From contig CBDFGV010000003.1 of NCBI GenBank assembly GCA_965247245.1, positions 4,402,001-4,466,000 of the forward strand: 64,000 nucleotides of DNA, read 5' to 3'. Each line of letters begins with the position of its first letter. The stretch's first letter is position 1. The notes under the pieces are model-generated. The model made no database searches. It was given only the letters and a program-made list of their open reading frames with translations, and had not been told where the DNA came from. The stretch is from Tectiglobus sp965247245 (GTDB lineage: Bacteria > Pseudomonadota > Alphaproteobacteria > Rhizobiales > Hyphomicrobiaceae). Below, piece by piece: positions 1-8,271 of the stretch. The translations under genes were made by a program, and so were the position numbers.

Positions 1-18
1 GATATTCTCAAATCTGCA

Positions 19-945
19 ATGTCACAAAAGACTGCTGCCACTATTCCTATGTTGGAAGCTATGTTGCTGCCGACTACTAGTGCAAGCTCCAGGCAATTCA
101 TTACGTCGATACTTTTTGATCAGGGCGATAAGTCTGTCGATGAAATGGTTGCATTTCTGCGAACGACCTCTAGGGAGAGGTTGAACATCATCAGGCGGTT
201 TTCAGAAGACAGATTATTCCAATTGTCTTTGTCGAATGCAAAACTGAAACTATTGAACTCTGCGATCTCCAATTCAAGTTGGAATGTCTTTATTGATGAC
301 GTGCGGAAGGCGGCGAGCGAGAATATTTTCAAATATTTTTTTGGCATCGGCCTCATAGGTCTTCTATTTGTCTGGTTCCGCAAAATGATCTTCAGCGGGA
401 TCTGGTCTTTCCTAATGTTGGCAATGGTACCGGTTCGGACTCGTGTCACTCATTTGCTAGCTTCAAGGCCGAGTTTGAGCCTGTTCATCCCGTTGAGCTG
501 GCTGGATCTGGACCTCTTCTGGGAAAAGCTCACGGGTAAGGAGATGTGCCATGAAGTAGTAGAGCAAATTGTTACTAGGCAAGTGCAATCAGCGTCTGGA
601 AGGAAAGAAAAGCTAATCCGCTTTATTGGCCAAAGAGTGGACTATTGCTCATTGGTTCGTAAGGTCGCTGGCATTGGGAATGATTATGCTTTTCGTATAT
701 TGGTGCTTTTAGCGATGGAGGAACCTGCTCGGCTTCGAGAAGCATTGTTAACTGGTGATGGAGATCGTGCCGCTGTCTACCATCAAGTTCGGAATGAAAT
801 ATTGGTGAAGGAAGTGGAACCAGCCAGAGCTCTTTTGAAAGAAGATGGTCTACCTGAAACTGTTGCTAGTGTTTTGAAGTCGTTGCTTAATAAACTCAGT
901 CCACTTAATCCGCCTGATGCAGCTTTACCAGACAGTGCTAGGTGA
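19..945 (+). CDS. hypothetical membrane protein
   Basis: A 308-residue protein of no family I recognise. Residues about 105-140 are a hydrophobic stretch (IGLIGLLFVWF, then SFLMLAMVPV) that should form one or two membrane segments. The N-terminal 100 residues and C-terminal 150 residues look helical and soluble, the latter rich in Leu, Glu and Arg. The frame is open to the left edge of the window and there is no clear ribosome site before this ATG, so the true start may lie outside. The next gene is about 560 bases away on the other strand, so no operon partner is visible. The function is unknown. Confidence 0.6.
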   Translation: MSQKTAATIPMLEAMLLPTTSASSRQFITSILFDQGDKSVDEMVAFLRTTSRERLNIIRRFSEDRLFQLSLSNAKLKLLNSAISNSSWNVFIDDVRKAASENIFKYFFGIGLIGLLFVWFRKMIFSGIWSFLMLAMVPVRTRVTHLLASRPSLSLFIPLSWLDLDLFWEKLTGKEMCHEVVEQIVTRQVQSASGRKEKLIRFIGQRVDYCSLVRKVAGIGNDYAFRILVLLAMEEPARLREALLTGDGDRAAVYHQVRNEILVKEVEPARALLKEDGLPETVASVLKSLLNKLSPLNPPDAALPDSAR

Positions 946-1510
946 ACGATTTGCGTATGTTGCATGTGGTGTTGGGCAAGTCGTTTCCTATAAGGAAAGC
1001 TCTTGCTATTTGCCCTAAAACTGATGCTTCTTCAGCGAGCCAACTTGGTAGTCTGTCAAAACAGATCGATTTCCGGCTAATGATCTTCGCTGCCTTTGTC
1101 TCCACCGGCTCGGCTATGCGGCGCTTGCTCACGTCCGCTTTTCGGCGCGAAACGTTGCTGCGGTGCGAGAACTGATATTGGCTGAAGTCCGAGACGGGTC
1201 ACTAGAAGAAAGCGCTGGGCCGAGCAGATTGCTTCCGTTACGTGTTCAAGATCGGACATCGCCGAGAAATCAATTGGACCGACTTGCTCAGTGCCTACGT
1301 CTCGTCGCCACTGGCCTTCGAATTGGCAACCAAAGTATCCTTATCATGCGAAGGCATGGCGTGATTGGTTGCGAAGGACGCTGGGGAGAACCCTGCGATG
1401 CCTAAGGAGTGATGCGGGTAAGGACTCGACGCCGATAGCGGGAAAGGACATGCACCAATCTATAGACACCCAACTGTGCTACTGCTTCGAAAGTCCCAGC
1501 TGGCCTAGCC
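946..1510. other. 565-base stretch without a supported gene
   Basis: Several short frames exist on both strands, but none has a ribosome site, a recognisable domain or a consistent coding look. One frame around 1090-1300 is long and open but has no convincing start. The sequence near 1130 resembles the degenerate spacer repeats seen elsewhere in the window. I see nothing functional. Confidence 0.4.
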
Positions 1511-2290
1511 TTATTTCTTCCTCTTACCGCTTTTCGACTTCTTGGAAGGCGTTGTGTTCTCAGTTGATCCGAATCCTGCGAAGAGTACTGAGAGGGGCAT
1601 CGACGTACTGACGCCAGAGTAGCTCTTCATCACCCGTACTTTGGTGCCTATCTTCGCTAGGCCTGCTAAGTGAACTACGTGCTTGTTCAACATTCGAAAG
1701 CAACCAGACGACGACGCCCGACCAATAGAGCGCTCGTTACTTGTTCCATGAATTCGGTAGATTGAACTGCCGAGGTAAAGCGCCTTTGCACCGAGAGGAT
1801 TGATCAGGCCACCAGACACTGTGATCGGCAATCCAGGCTGGCAGCGGCGCATCTCTGGCGGTGGTGTCCAAGTTGGCCATGATTTGATCCGGCTGATCCG
1901 TTCAGTACCAGTCCAAGTGAAGCCCGTCCGGCCGACCGAAATCGGATAGGCGTAAGCGCGCCTTTCGGGCAGCACGTAATAAAGCTGTCGTCCCGACGTA
2001 TCCACGATAATGGTGCCCGGTTTCTCGTTACGCTCCAGGTAGACGATGTCAGGCTCTTCGGGGCTAATGTCAGGCCTCGCACCACCCTTCATATATTTTG
2101 GATAGGTAACGCGATAGTTCTTGCGTCGCTCAGCGCGTTCTGCCTCGCGCTTCTTCCGTTGGCGATCGATATCGCTCTGAAAGACAATCGCGCCACCAGA
2201 TGTCCATTGCCCTTGCGCATTGCTTTCATGACTTAGCATGTTGCTTGCGAGCACTGCTGATACAGCTAGCAGAAACGATCCTGTCTTCAT
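1511..2290 (-). CDS. L,D-transpeptidase (YkuD/ErfK family), exported
   Basis: A 259-residue cell-wall enzyme expected to form 3-3 cross-links between meso-diaminopimelate residues or to attach proteins to peptidoglycan in the periplasm. The N-terminus is a Sec signal (KTGSFLLAVSAVLASNML, cut near SNAQG). The YkuD catalytic region is visible as RIHGT followed, after 12 residues, by SSSGCFRM, which carries the conserved His, Ser/Gly and nucleophile Cys. A lysine-rich tail (KKSKSGKRKK) ends the protein. The ATG at 2290 is chosen because GGGGAGAGGTGACC directly precedes it; a frame extension six codons upstream has no such site. It stands alone, with about 490 bases before the next gene. Confidence 0.88.
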   Translation of the reverse strand: MKTGSFLLAVSAVLASNMLSHESNAQGQWTSGGAIVFQSDIDRQRKKREAERAERRKNYRVTYPKYMKGGARPDISPEEPDIVYLERNEKPGTIIVDTSGRQLYYVLPERRAYAYPISVGRTGFTWTGTERISRIKSWPTWTPPPEMRRCQPGLPITVSGGLINPLGAKALYLGSSIYRIHGTSNERSIGRASSSGCFRMLNKHVVHLAGLAKIGTKVRVMKSYSGVSTSMPLSVLFAGFGSTENTTPSKKSKSGKRKK

Positions 2291-2776
2291 GGTCACCTCT
2301 CCCCTCATTCCAAGGCGAACAACGTCGTGATGATCACTGTTACGCTGACAATGATGTTTGCATCAATGGTCCGGAACAAGCAATTTGGGTAACCGCAAAC
2401 TTCAAGCACGAAGTGTTGCTCAGCCGCGACGGAGGGACGTTGGGAGAGTAGAGAAGCTGCCAACGAAGCCTATAAATCTAGTGACCACCGGACGACGATA
2501 CAGACAATTTGCAGAGATAGCTGCCATTCCGTTCCAGTGCGATTGAAGCAGAGCAACGACCGTTCTAGCCAACTGCGGACATGAGTTGTGCAGCGCTGAA
2601 GCTCAGTTTTGACCCGAGTCAGAAATACTCAATTTGGAGCGGTCAAGTCAGCTTTGAAAGGCAACAGCAGACTTGCACGTCCTACACCCGTGCTCAACGT
2701 GGTCTCGCCACTGACACGTCAAGCGCACCGCGCCAACGGAACTGGCTGACAGTGACAGGATGTCCAGCCTTCTACC
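2291..2776. other. intergenic stretch without a supported gene
   Basis: This segment holds the promoter side of the L,D-transpeptidase gene and the region beyond the TRAP large-permease stop. Short frames on both strands lack ribosome sites and family resemblance. I see no clear hairpin or repeat. Confidence 0.4.
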
Positions 2777-4096
2777 TCACCCCCGCATCAGACTCGGTAG
2801 CCAAGTGATAATCCCCGGGAAGACCATGCACAGGACAAGCCCCACGATCATCAGCAGGACAAATGGCGTTGTTGATTTGTAGATGTCCATCATCGTCACG
2901 TCTGCTGGTACGACCGCCTTCATGTAGAACAAATTGAATCCAAACGGCGGGGTGAGATATGCCAACTCCATGTTGATGACGAAGAGAATAGCGAACCACA
3001 ACGGGTCGAATCCAAGCGAAGTGACAATGGGAAAGAATATAGGCGCGGTCAGCAGGACAATGCCAGTTGGATCAAAGAACATGCCCAGCACGATTAGAAT
3101 GAGCTGCATGGTGATGATGACCATCCATGGATCACCCACCCCCTTTATCAAATCGGCCACGAGCGAAGAGGCACCGGTCACCGCATAGAGCGCAGTGAAG
3201 GCTGATGCTGCAAACACGATCCAGATGACCATCGCGCTCAGCCGCAAGGTGATAAATAGGGCAGAGGTAAAGTTCTCCCAGTTAAAAGTGCGCTTGATCA
3301 ACGCGCTGACGATTGCGCCAAGGGCCCCGATCGCGGACGCCTCACTCGGCGTTGCAAGCCCAAAGAACATCGATCCCATCACTGCGAAAATGAGACCGAC
3401 AGGCAATAGCAGTGCCCTCAGCAGCTTCAGGCGAGCGGCAGGCGGCAGGCGCTCATCCGGTGGCACGCTTGGGCCCATGTCTTTTTGGATGTAGCTACGG
3501 ATGAGAATATAGCCAACGAACAACGAACTAAGCAGCAGGCCAGGCAAAATACCGGCAATGAACAATTGGCCGACCGATAACCTCGAGGTCAGGGCGAGGA
3601 TGATCATCAATACGCTTGGTGGAATGAGTATGCCAAGTGAGCCACCAGCGGAGATGCAGCCGAGCGCGATATCCTTCTTGTAGCCACGCTTGAGCATCGA
3701 GGGCAGTGCGATCAGTCCCATCGAGGTCGTCGCTGCACCGCTAATGCCGACCATCGCTGCGAAGAACGTGCAGATGATCACCGTGCCAGCTGCGAGCCCT
3801 CCGCGAAGGCCGCCCATCCAATGGTACATCAATTCGTACATGTCTTCGGCGATGCCACATCGCTGCAACATGGCCCCCATAAATATGAACATGGGAACGG
3901 CCACGAGCAGGAACATGTCCATCGACATATACGTTCGATTGGCGAGAATCGGCAGGGCGTGCGGCCCCCACAGTATGATGATGAAAAACGTCGCAACGCC
4001 GCCAATTGCGAACACCAAAGGTAGGCCCGCGAGTAGGAGAATGACGAGACTGCCAAAGAGGATAATTGTCAGCCACTCTGGGCCAAGATCCATCAT
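2777..4096 (-). CDS. dctM: TRAP transporter large permease, DctM family
   Basis: The 439-residue, roughly 12-helix membrane subunit of a tripartite ATP-independent periplasmic transporter, which uses the sodium or proton gradient to import an organic acid or similar solute delivered by the DctP protein. Nearly the whole sequence is hydrophobic. Typical DctM stretches are GAMLQRCGIAEDMYELMYHWMGGLRGG, here read as a loop after helix 2, then GISGAATTSMGLIALPSML and the GSLGILIPPSVLMI motif. The frame opens with TTG-ATG-ATG; the ATG at 4096 is favoured because AAGGAG lies about eight bases before it. It follows the small permease by 67 bases and is the last gene of the cluster. The substrate cannot be read from sequence. 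Confidence 0.93.
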   Translation of the reverse strand: MMDLGPEWLTIILFGSLVILLLAGLPLVFAIGGVATFFIIILWGPHALPILANRTYMSMDMFLLVAVPMFIFMGAMLQRCGIAEDMYELMYHWMGGLRGGLAAGTVIICTFFAAMVGISGAATTSMGLIALPSMLKRGYKKDIALGCISAGGSLGILIPPSVLMIILALTSRLSVGQLFIAGILPGLLLSSLFVGYILIRSYIQKDMGPSVPPDERLPPAARLKLLRALLLPVGLIFAVMGSMFFGLATPSEASAIGALGAIVSALIKRTFNWENFTSALFITLRLSAMVIWIVFAASAFTALYAVTGASSLVADLIKGVGDPWMVIITMQLILIVLGMFFDPTGIVLLTAPIFFPIVTSLGFDPLWFAILFVINMELAYLTPPFGFNLFYMKAVVPADVTMMDIYKSTTPFVLLMIVGLVLCMVFPGIITWLPSLMRG

Positions 4097-4163
4097 CAAT
4101 GTACTCCTTGCGGACTGTCGTCAGCACGTTGGTTTTGGGAAGTGAAAAGTTGGTTTGTGGCCG

Positions 4164-4700
4164 CTATGGCACTTTCACGGTGACTGGAAAGACTTCTTCA
4201 CCCTTGATCACGGTTGCCATATCGCGGATGAGCTTTGCGAGTACCTGCATGAGAAACAGAAAGCACCCAACCGGCAGCGTCGTGCGGAGCGGATAGTAGA
4301 TCGGTTTCCAATGAGACATCGTCGTCTCTCCGATCTGCCAGGAATTGATTGTGATCTCGAGCGACGCCCAGAACAGCACGCCGAGAAAAAGAAACGTGAA
4401 GGCGCTTGTAAAGACGTCGAGGAGTGCTCGGCCGCGCGGCGACAGTCGTCCCCAGATAATATCGACGTTGACGTGCCCGTTGGCGAGCTGGGTGTAGGCA
4501 CCGCCGAGCACGATGTAGGCCCCATAAAGGAACAGTGAGATTTCGTAGGCCCACAGCGATGGCGAGTTGAAGAAATAGCGCATCACGATTTCCCAGACCA
4601 TGATGCAAAGCATCGGGACAATCATGAATGCAACAATCCACGCGAACTTGGCATTCAGCCAGTCCGTGAAGCGCAGATAATACTCGATTGCTTTGACCAT
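4164..4700 (-). CDS. dctQ: TRAP transporter small permease, DctQ family
   Basis: A 178-residue inner-membrane protein with four predicted helices, at about residues 15-38, 48-70, 88-110 and 130-152, matching the DctQ layout and length. It partners DctM and is needed for TRAP transport. The motif MVWEIVMRYFFNSPSLWAYE in helix 2 and the following loop is characteristic of the family. The ATG at 4700 lies right behind a GGGGAGAGG sequence, which is closer to the start codon than usual and may lower translation. The gene sits between the solute-binding protein gene and dctM. Confidence 0.92.
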   Translation of the reverse strand: MVKAIEYYLRFTDWLNAKFAWIVAFMIVPMLCIMVWEIVMRYFFNSPSLWAYEISLFLYGAYIVLGGAYTQLANGHVNVDIIWGRLSPRGRALLDVFTSAFTFLFLGVLFWASLEITINSWQIGETTMSHWKPIYYPLRTTLPVGCFLFLMQVLAKLIRDMATVIKGEEVFPVTVKVP

Positions 4701-4963
4701 CCTCTCCCCTCGAACCCGGTCCAGCCGGCAATGATGTAACTGACGGTGTCGTCATAGCGGCACCACCCACCAGTCAAACCGTCAATTGGAGGCCATGGCA
4801 CAGCTAATCTGCGCCTGACGGCCTCGGACTGTTGAGCGGCCCGTCCGGCGTGAAGCGCCTGGGCCCTGTGTTCGTAAGCGCCTCAATCGGCGATGCTTGG
4901 CGCGAGAGACTTCCATGCTGCGCACTACACGCCAACCCAGCGCAGCGCATTAAGCCGTCGACT

Positions 4964-4984
4964 GCCCCCGCCTGTTGCGGGGGC
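4964..4984 (-). terminator. GC-rich hairpin after the TRAP binding-protein gene
   Basis: A perfect 8-bp stem, GCCCCCGC / GCGGGGGC with a 5-base loop, lies 25 bases past the stop of the solute-binding gene on its coding strand. No run of T follows. Such a hairpin between a binding-protein gene and its permease genes usually acts as a partial terminator or an RNA 3'-end stabiliser, so that the binding protein is made in excess. The remaining intergenic DNA (4701-5008) shows no gene. Confidence 0.55.
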
Positions 4985-5008
4985 TAGATACGGTTTCCTG
5001 CGTAGGGC

Positions 5009-6127
5009 TCAGACTGGAAGCTGTTTTGGGCCGTAGTAGTCTTTGTGCAGCTGTCGGGCCTTACTGTAAATGTCGATCAGCCTGTCAATATAGGGATCCT
5101 TGCCCTTCAAGCCGACGAACCGCTTCCAGCTCCATTCGGCTGCTGCCTTCAACTCGTCATCGGGGATCATGATCGTCTCCATGCCGCCGTCGGCGAGTTT
5201 TTTGCGACCACCTGCGTCGGTCGAGATCGTCATCGCAGCAAGTTCTGTGTTCATCGTGCGCGCTGCAGTGTGCATCACTTCTTGCAGATCCGCCGGCATC
5301 TCGTTGAGCGTCTTAAGATTCATGATGACCTCCACGATGTCGTAGGGGATCACCGACGGGTTGATGTAGTATTTGCAGATCTCGTGCATCTTCATGCCAG
5401 CCCAGGCGTCCGGCGAGCCGAATGCTGCAGCATCGAGGAGCTTGGTCTGGATAGCAGTGTAGACCTCCCCGCCCGGCACCGTGACGATTGAGGCGCCTTG
5501 CTCCACCAGCCACTCGGCCCAGATGCCGAACGCCCGCACCTTCAAACCTTTGAAGTCGGAGAATTTCCTGATCTCACGGGTCGACACCATCGCGCCCCAC
5601 TCATCCGAGATCATGTAAGTCAGGTGCCCGACGTTGTGTGGCTTGTAAGCCTCCTGCCAGAGCTCCTTGACACCCATATAGTGATAGATGTTTTCGTAGA
5701 ACTCGAGTGTCGTGACCGGGAAGAATGGTACTGCCCAGAGGTACTCGCCGACCGGGACCGTGCCCCGGTGATAGATCGGCGCCGTGACGGCAAGATCAGC
5801 CACTCCCGAGCCGACACCGCGGAACGTCTCGCCGATACCGAGTAGCACTTCGGCGTTGAAGTTGGTGAGCTCGATGCGGCCGCCGGACATCTTGTTGACG
5901 CGCTCTACGAACAACTTCGCGGCGCGGTCCTGTGATTGGATGCCGATGCCAGTCCAATTGCTTTGAAGCTTAAGCTTCCAAGTCTTGTTTTGCGCTTTGG
6001 CAATCGTCGGCATTGCAAGCGTGGCGGCAGCACCTGCGCCGGCGACGCCTGCTGCCGTCGTCTTGAGATAGTCGCGCCGGCTCAGGGGCTTTGATGCACT
6101 GGATTTCTTGATTTGCTTGTTCGACAT
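5009..6127 (-). CDS. dctP: TRAP transporter solute-binding protein, DctP family, Tat-exported
   Basis: A 372-residue periplasmic protein that captures the substrate for the DctQM permease. Residues 14-45 form a twin-arginine signal, with SRRDYLKTT followed by an Ala/Gly-rich hydrophobic stretch and an AKAQ cleavage region. Family marks include FKGLKVRAFG (the segment containing the conserved Arg) and AAFGSPDAWAGMKMHEICKYY-like residues near 215-235, which resemble the mannitol/chloroaromatic branch of DctP proteins. The start at 6127 is chosen for the GGGAGGA site six bases upstream; an in-frame ATG nine codons earlier lacks one. It is the first gene of dctP-dctQ-dctM. The ligand is unknown. 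Confidence 0.92.
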   Translation of the reverse strand: MSNKQIKKSSASKPLSRRDYLKTTAAGVAGAGAAATLAMPTIAKAQNKTWKLKLQSNWTGIGIQSQDRAAKLFVERVNKMSGGRIELTNFNAEVLLGIGETFRGVGSGVADLAVTAPIYHRGTVPVGEYLWAVPFFPVTTLEFYENIYHYMGVKELWQEAYKPHNVGHLTYMISDEWGAMVSTREIRKFSDFKGLKVRAFGIWAEWLVEQGASIVTVPGGEVYTAIQTKLLDAAAFGSPDAWAGMKMHEICKYYINPSVIPYDIVEVIMNLKTLNEMPADLQEVMHTAARTMNTELAAMTISTDAGGRKKLADGGMETIMIPDDELKAAAEWSWKRFVGLKGKDPYIDRLIDIYSKARQLHKDYYGPKQLPV

Positions 6128-6824
6128 TACAGTCCTCCCAGAAGGCTGGTTCATTTTTTCAGGCTGTTGCAGTCAACAAGATCATAGTTGCACGGAATCG
6201 ACTCAAGACAACCGCTAATCGCGGGGCGACACGAGGCATTCCGAGAGTTGCTTCGCACATCGCACTGCAGCAAATTCCTGTGTTCCACATGACATTCGGC
6301 AACGCTTCACAGCTGTTGTGGGATTGGCCGCAAGGTCTCAGATCCATGAGATGAATACCGGATTTTCGCGTTTGTTTTCAGAACACTGAAATCATTTGTG
6401 ACAATCGCTGCGATTGGGCTATGCAGGTCGGCCGTTAATCGATCGATCGACAACATGCTGCATCGCACGACAAGCGCCGCAACGTTGCCCAACCATTAAT
6501 TCTTGGCGAAGGTCAGGACGACAGCAACCAGCCATATTTCACATTCATGATGTGCGGATCTGCCGTGATGCGATGGTGCGAGACTAAAGCGAGAGAGCAT
6601 CGAACATCATCAAGCCGGTTCGCCATTCTTTGTTATGATCGGTCCCATACAGTTCTGCATTTGGAGACTAGAGCGGACACAATTAGTCCGTGGCAGCGAA
6701 ATCGGCCAATGTCTCCTTCTGGGATTTATCTACAGAACTGGCCTCCTAAAGCGGACTAGATTGCGCTGCTTCTGAGTCGGGCCAAAGACCGGTCAACTCA
6801 TCATTTGAGGCTCCTCCGCGTTGA
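6128..6824. other. 700-base intergenic region upstream of the TRAP operon
   Basis: This region must hold the promoter of the TRAP operon, but no operator or sigma site stands out. No frame here has a start site and a coding look. Bases 6733-6790 resemble bases 31534-31600 (GAACTGGCCT...CGGAC...GTCGGGCCAA...CCGG in both), so a short degenerate dispersed repeat is present near the right side. Confidence 0.4.
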
Positions 6825-7451
6825 CTAGGGTTTAGCCAAGGTGCCGAACTTCGCCCACTCGATAGCGTCTTCCAAGCGATCGTCGCCCCAGAAAACTTCC
6901 CGCCCGACCGCAAAGGATGGAGCGCCGAAGATGCCGAGTTCGTGCGCTTCTTCGCTGACGCGGGAAAGTTCTTCTTCCAAATCTTTTGAATTTGACAGTT
7001 CAGTCACCCGATTAGGATCTTGCCCAACAGCGCTGAGGCTTTCCGATATGTTTGGATCTTTGTCAGCTGGTTTCGATTGCTCAAACCAAAGACGATAAGC
7101 TTCTTTGACATAATCGATCCCCCATCCTTCATCCATGCCAACAAGTGCAATGCGGTTAGGGATCGAGATATCGTCCAAAGAATAAGGCGCTGGTAGCTGT
7201 GGCGAGAGGCCATAGCGAACACTTCGACGTTCCATGTCACGCCACATGTAGGCAAGCTTCATCGGCTTTCCGGTGAATGGGCGATAGCCACTTTGCATTT
7301 TGGATATCGTCACGCGAACATTGAATGGTCTCCAACGTAACTCGACACCTTGTTCTGCCGCCACCTTATCGGCACGCATCACGGCAAAGTAAGTGTATGT
7401 GCTTCCCATAGAAAACCAGAGGTCAACGACGGGCTTGGAACTGGTATTCAC
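6825..7451 (-). CDS. 2-hydroxychromene-2-carboxylate isomerase-like protein (DsbA/kappa-GST fold)
   Basis: A roughly 208-residue thioredoxin-fold enzyme of the HCCA isomerase/kappa-class glutathione transferase family, which handles aromatic-ring breakdown intermediates using glutathione. The start of the fold is VVDLWFSMGSTYTYFAVMRAD, where Ser replaces the DsbA catalytic cysteine as in HCCA isomerases. The C-terminal part has the cis-Pro region GIFGAPSFAVGREVFWGDDRLEDA. I favour a GTG start at 7451, with GGAG eight bases upstream. An ATG at 7580 exists, but it would add 43 residues unlike the family and overlap the preceding gene. It is third in a minus-strand set with the ABM and DUF4242 genes. 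The substrate is unknown. Confidence 0.82.
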   Translation of the reverse strand: MNTSSKPVVDLWFSMGSTYTYFAVMRADKVAAEQGVELRWRPFNVRVTISKMQSGYRPFTGKPMKLAYMWRDMERRSVRYGLSPQLPAPYSLDDISIPNRIALVGMDEGWGIDYVKEAYRLWFEQSKPADKDPNISESLSAVGQDPNRVTELSNSKDLEEELSRVSEEAHELGIFGAPSFAVGREVFWGDDRLEDAIEWAKFGTLAKP

Positions 7452-7509
7452 TAGGCTTCTCCAAGTTTCTGCAAGTGGTGCAAACTGCCGAACAATGTGA
7501 CCTGTGTTA

Positions 7510-7785
7510 CTAGTTTCGATCTGACAGTACTTCGTAAGTGGATATGTCCAGGACCTCTCGGAGTTCATCTGCTCTAGCACCGTGCGAAAGTCGTTGCTCG
7601 CAAGCTTCCTCGGTTTGACCGTAGATCAAGATAACCGCCTTGTTCGTCTTCCGATCAATCAGGGCAGACGTTCCATCAATTCCGGGCAGACCATCATAGT
7701 TCCGGCAGATCGTCTCACACATGAATTCTGCCAGTTCATCGGCCTTGCCGGGTAGAATCTTCGCATTAGCAATACGTACAAACAT
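7510..7785 (-). CDS. antibiotic biosynthesis monooxygenase (ABM) domain protein
   Basis: A 91-residue ferredoxin-like fold protein of the ABM type. Members act as cofactor-free monooxygenases on quinone-like compounds, as haem degraders, or have no known function. The N-terminal strand MFVRIANAKILPGKADELAEF and the later GTSALIDRKTNKAVILIYGQTEEA pattern are typical. The ATG at 7785 is taken because GAGGAAGC lies six bases upstream; the open frame extends further without a ribosome site. It is placed 40 bases after the DUF4242 gene and 58 bases before the HCCA-isomerase-like gene, so the three are likely co-transcribed. No catalytic residue can be assigned. Confidence 0.72.
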   Translation of the reverse strand: MFVRIANAKILPGKADELAEFMCETICRNYDGLPGIDGTSALIDRKTNKAVILIYGQTEEACEQRLSHGARADELREVLDISTYEVLSDRN

Positions 7786-7825
7786 GGATTGCTTCCTCGC
7801 AATTCGCTGGTGATAAGGAACGGGT

Positions 7826-8095
7826 TCAATTAGCAGGCGTGAGATCGAGAGCTGACGTGACCTTGTCATAAGGGACCTGGATTTCATCGTTCAGACGCTT
7901 GACCGCATTTTCGCTGTTTGCCTCAAACAGGCACATGCATCGGCCTTCGCCAGGAACAAACGTCGAGCGCAAATACCGAATTGCTTCGCCTGACGTGGTC
8001 ATCTCGACCGCTTTGTCCATAGCTGCGGCCTGCGCACCTGACAGTTCGTCCATACTGATGTGCTTGAGAGTCCTCTCGACCATATAGACTTGCAT
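7826..8095 (-). CDS. DUF4242 family small protein
   Basis: An 89-residue ferredoxin-like protein matching DUF4242 (the SCO4226 nickel-binding group). The sequence opens with QVYMVERTLKHISMDEL, and the central RYLRSTFVPGEGRCMCLFEA stretch is the family hallmark. A GAGGAAT site precedes the ATG. It is the first gene of a three-gene minus-strand set and is transcribed away from the winged-helix/TPR regulator, about 65 bases from that regulator's longest possible start. The divergent layout suggests the regulator controls the set. The biochemical role is unproven; a binding or sensing function for a metal or small aromatic is only a guess. Confidence 0.78.
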   Translation of the reverse strand: MQVYMVERTLKHISMDELSGAQAAAMDKAVEMTTSGEAIRYLRSTFVPGEGRCMCLFEANSENAVKRLNDEIQVPYDKVTSALDLTPAN

Positions 8096-8271
8096 ATTCT
8101 TATTCCTCGGCTTGTCATCTATTCGAAACGACTGATCGCTGTCGTTGTAACCTAACGTCGATGGGCGTTCATCGCCCTAAGGAAGTTCCTGGAATTTTCT
8201 TGGGTTTTTGCTGTGAGCTTGTATTCTTCCTAGTCAAAGGACAAACAAGCTTCATTCATCGTCGCCGCCGG

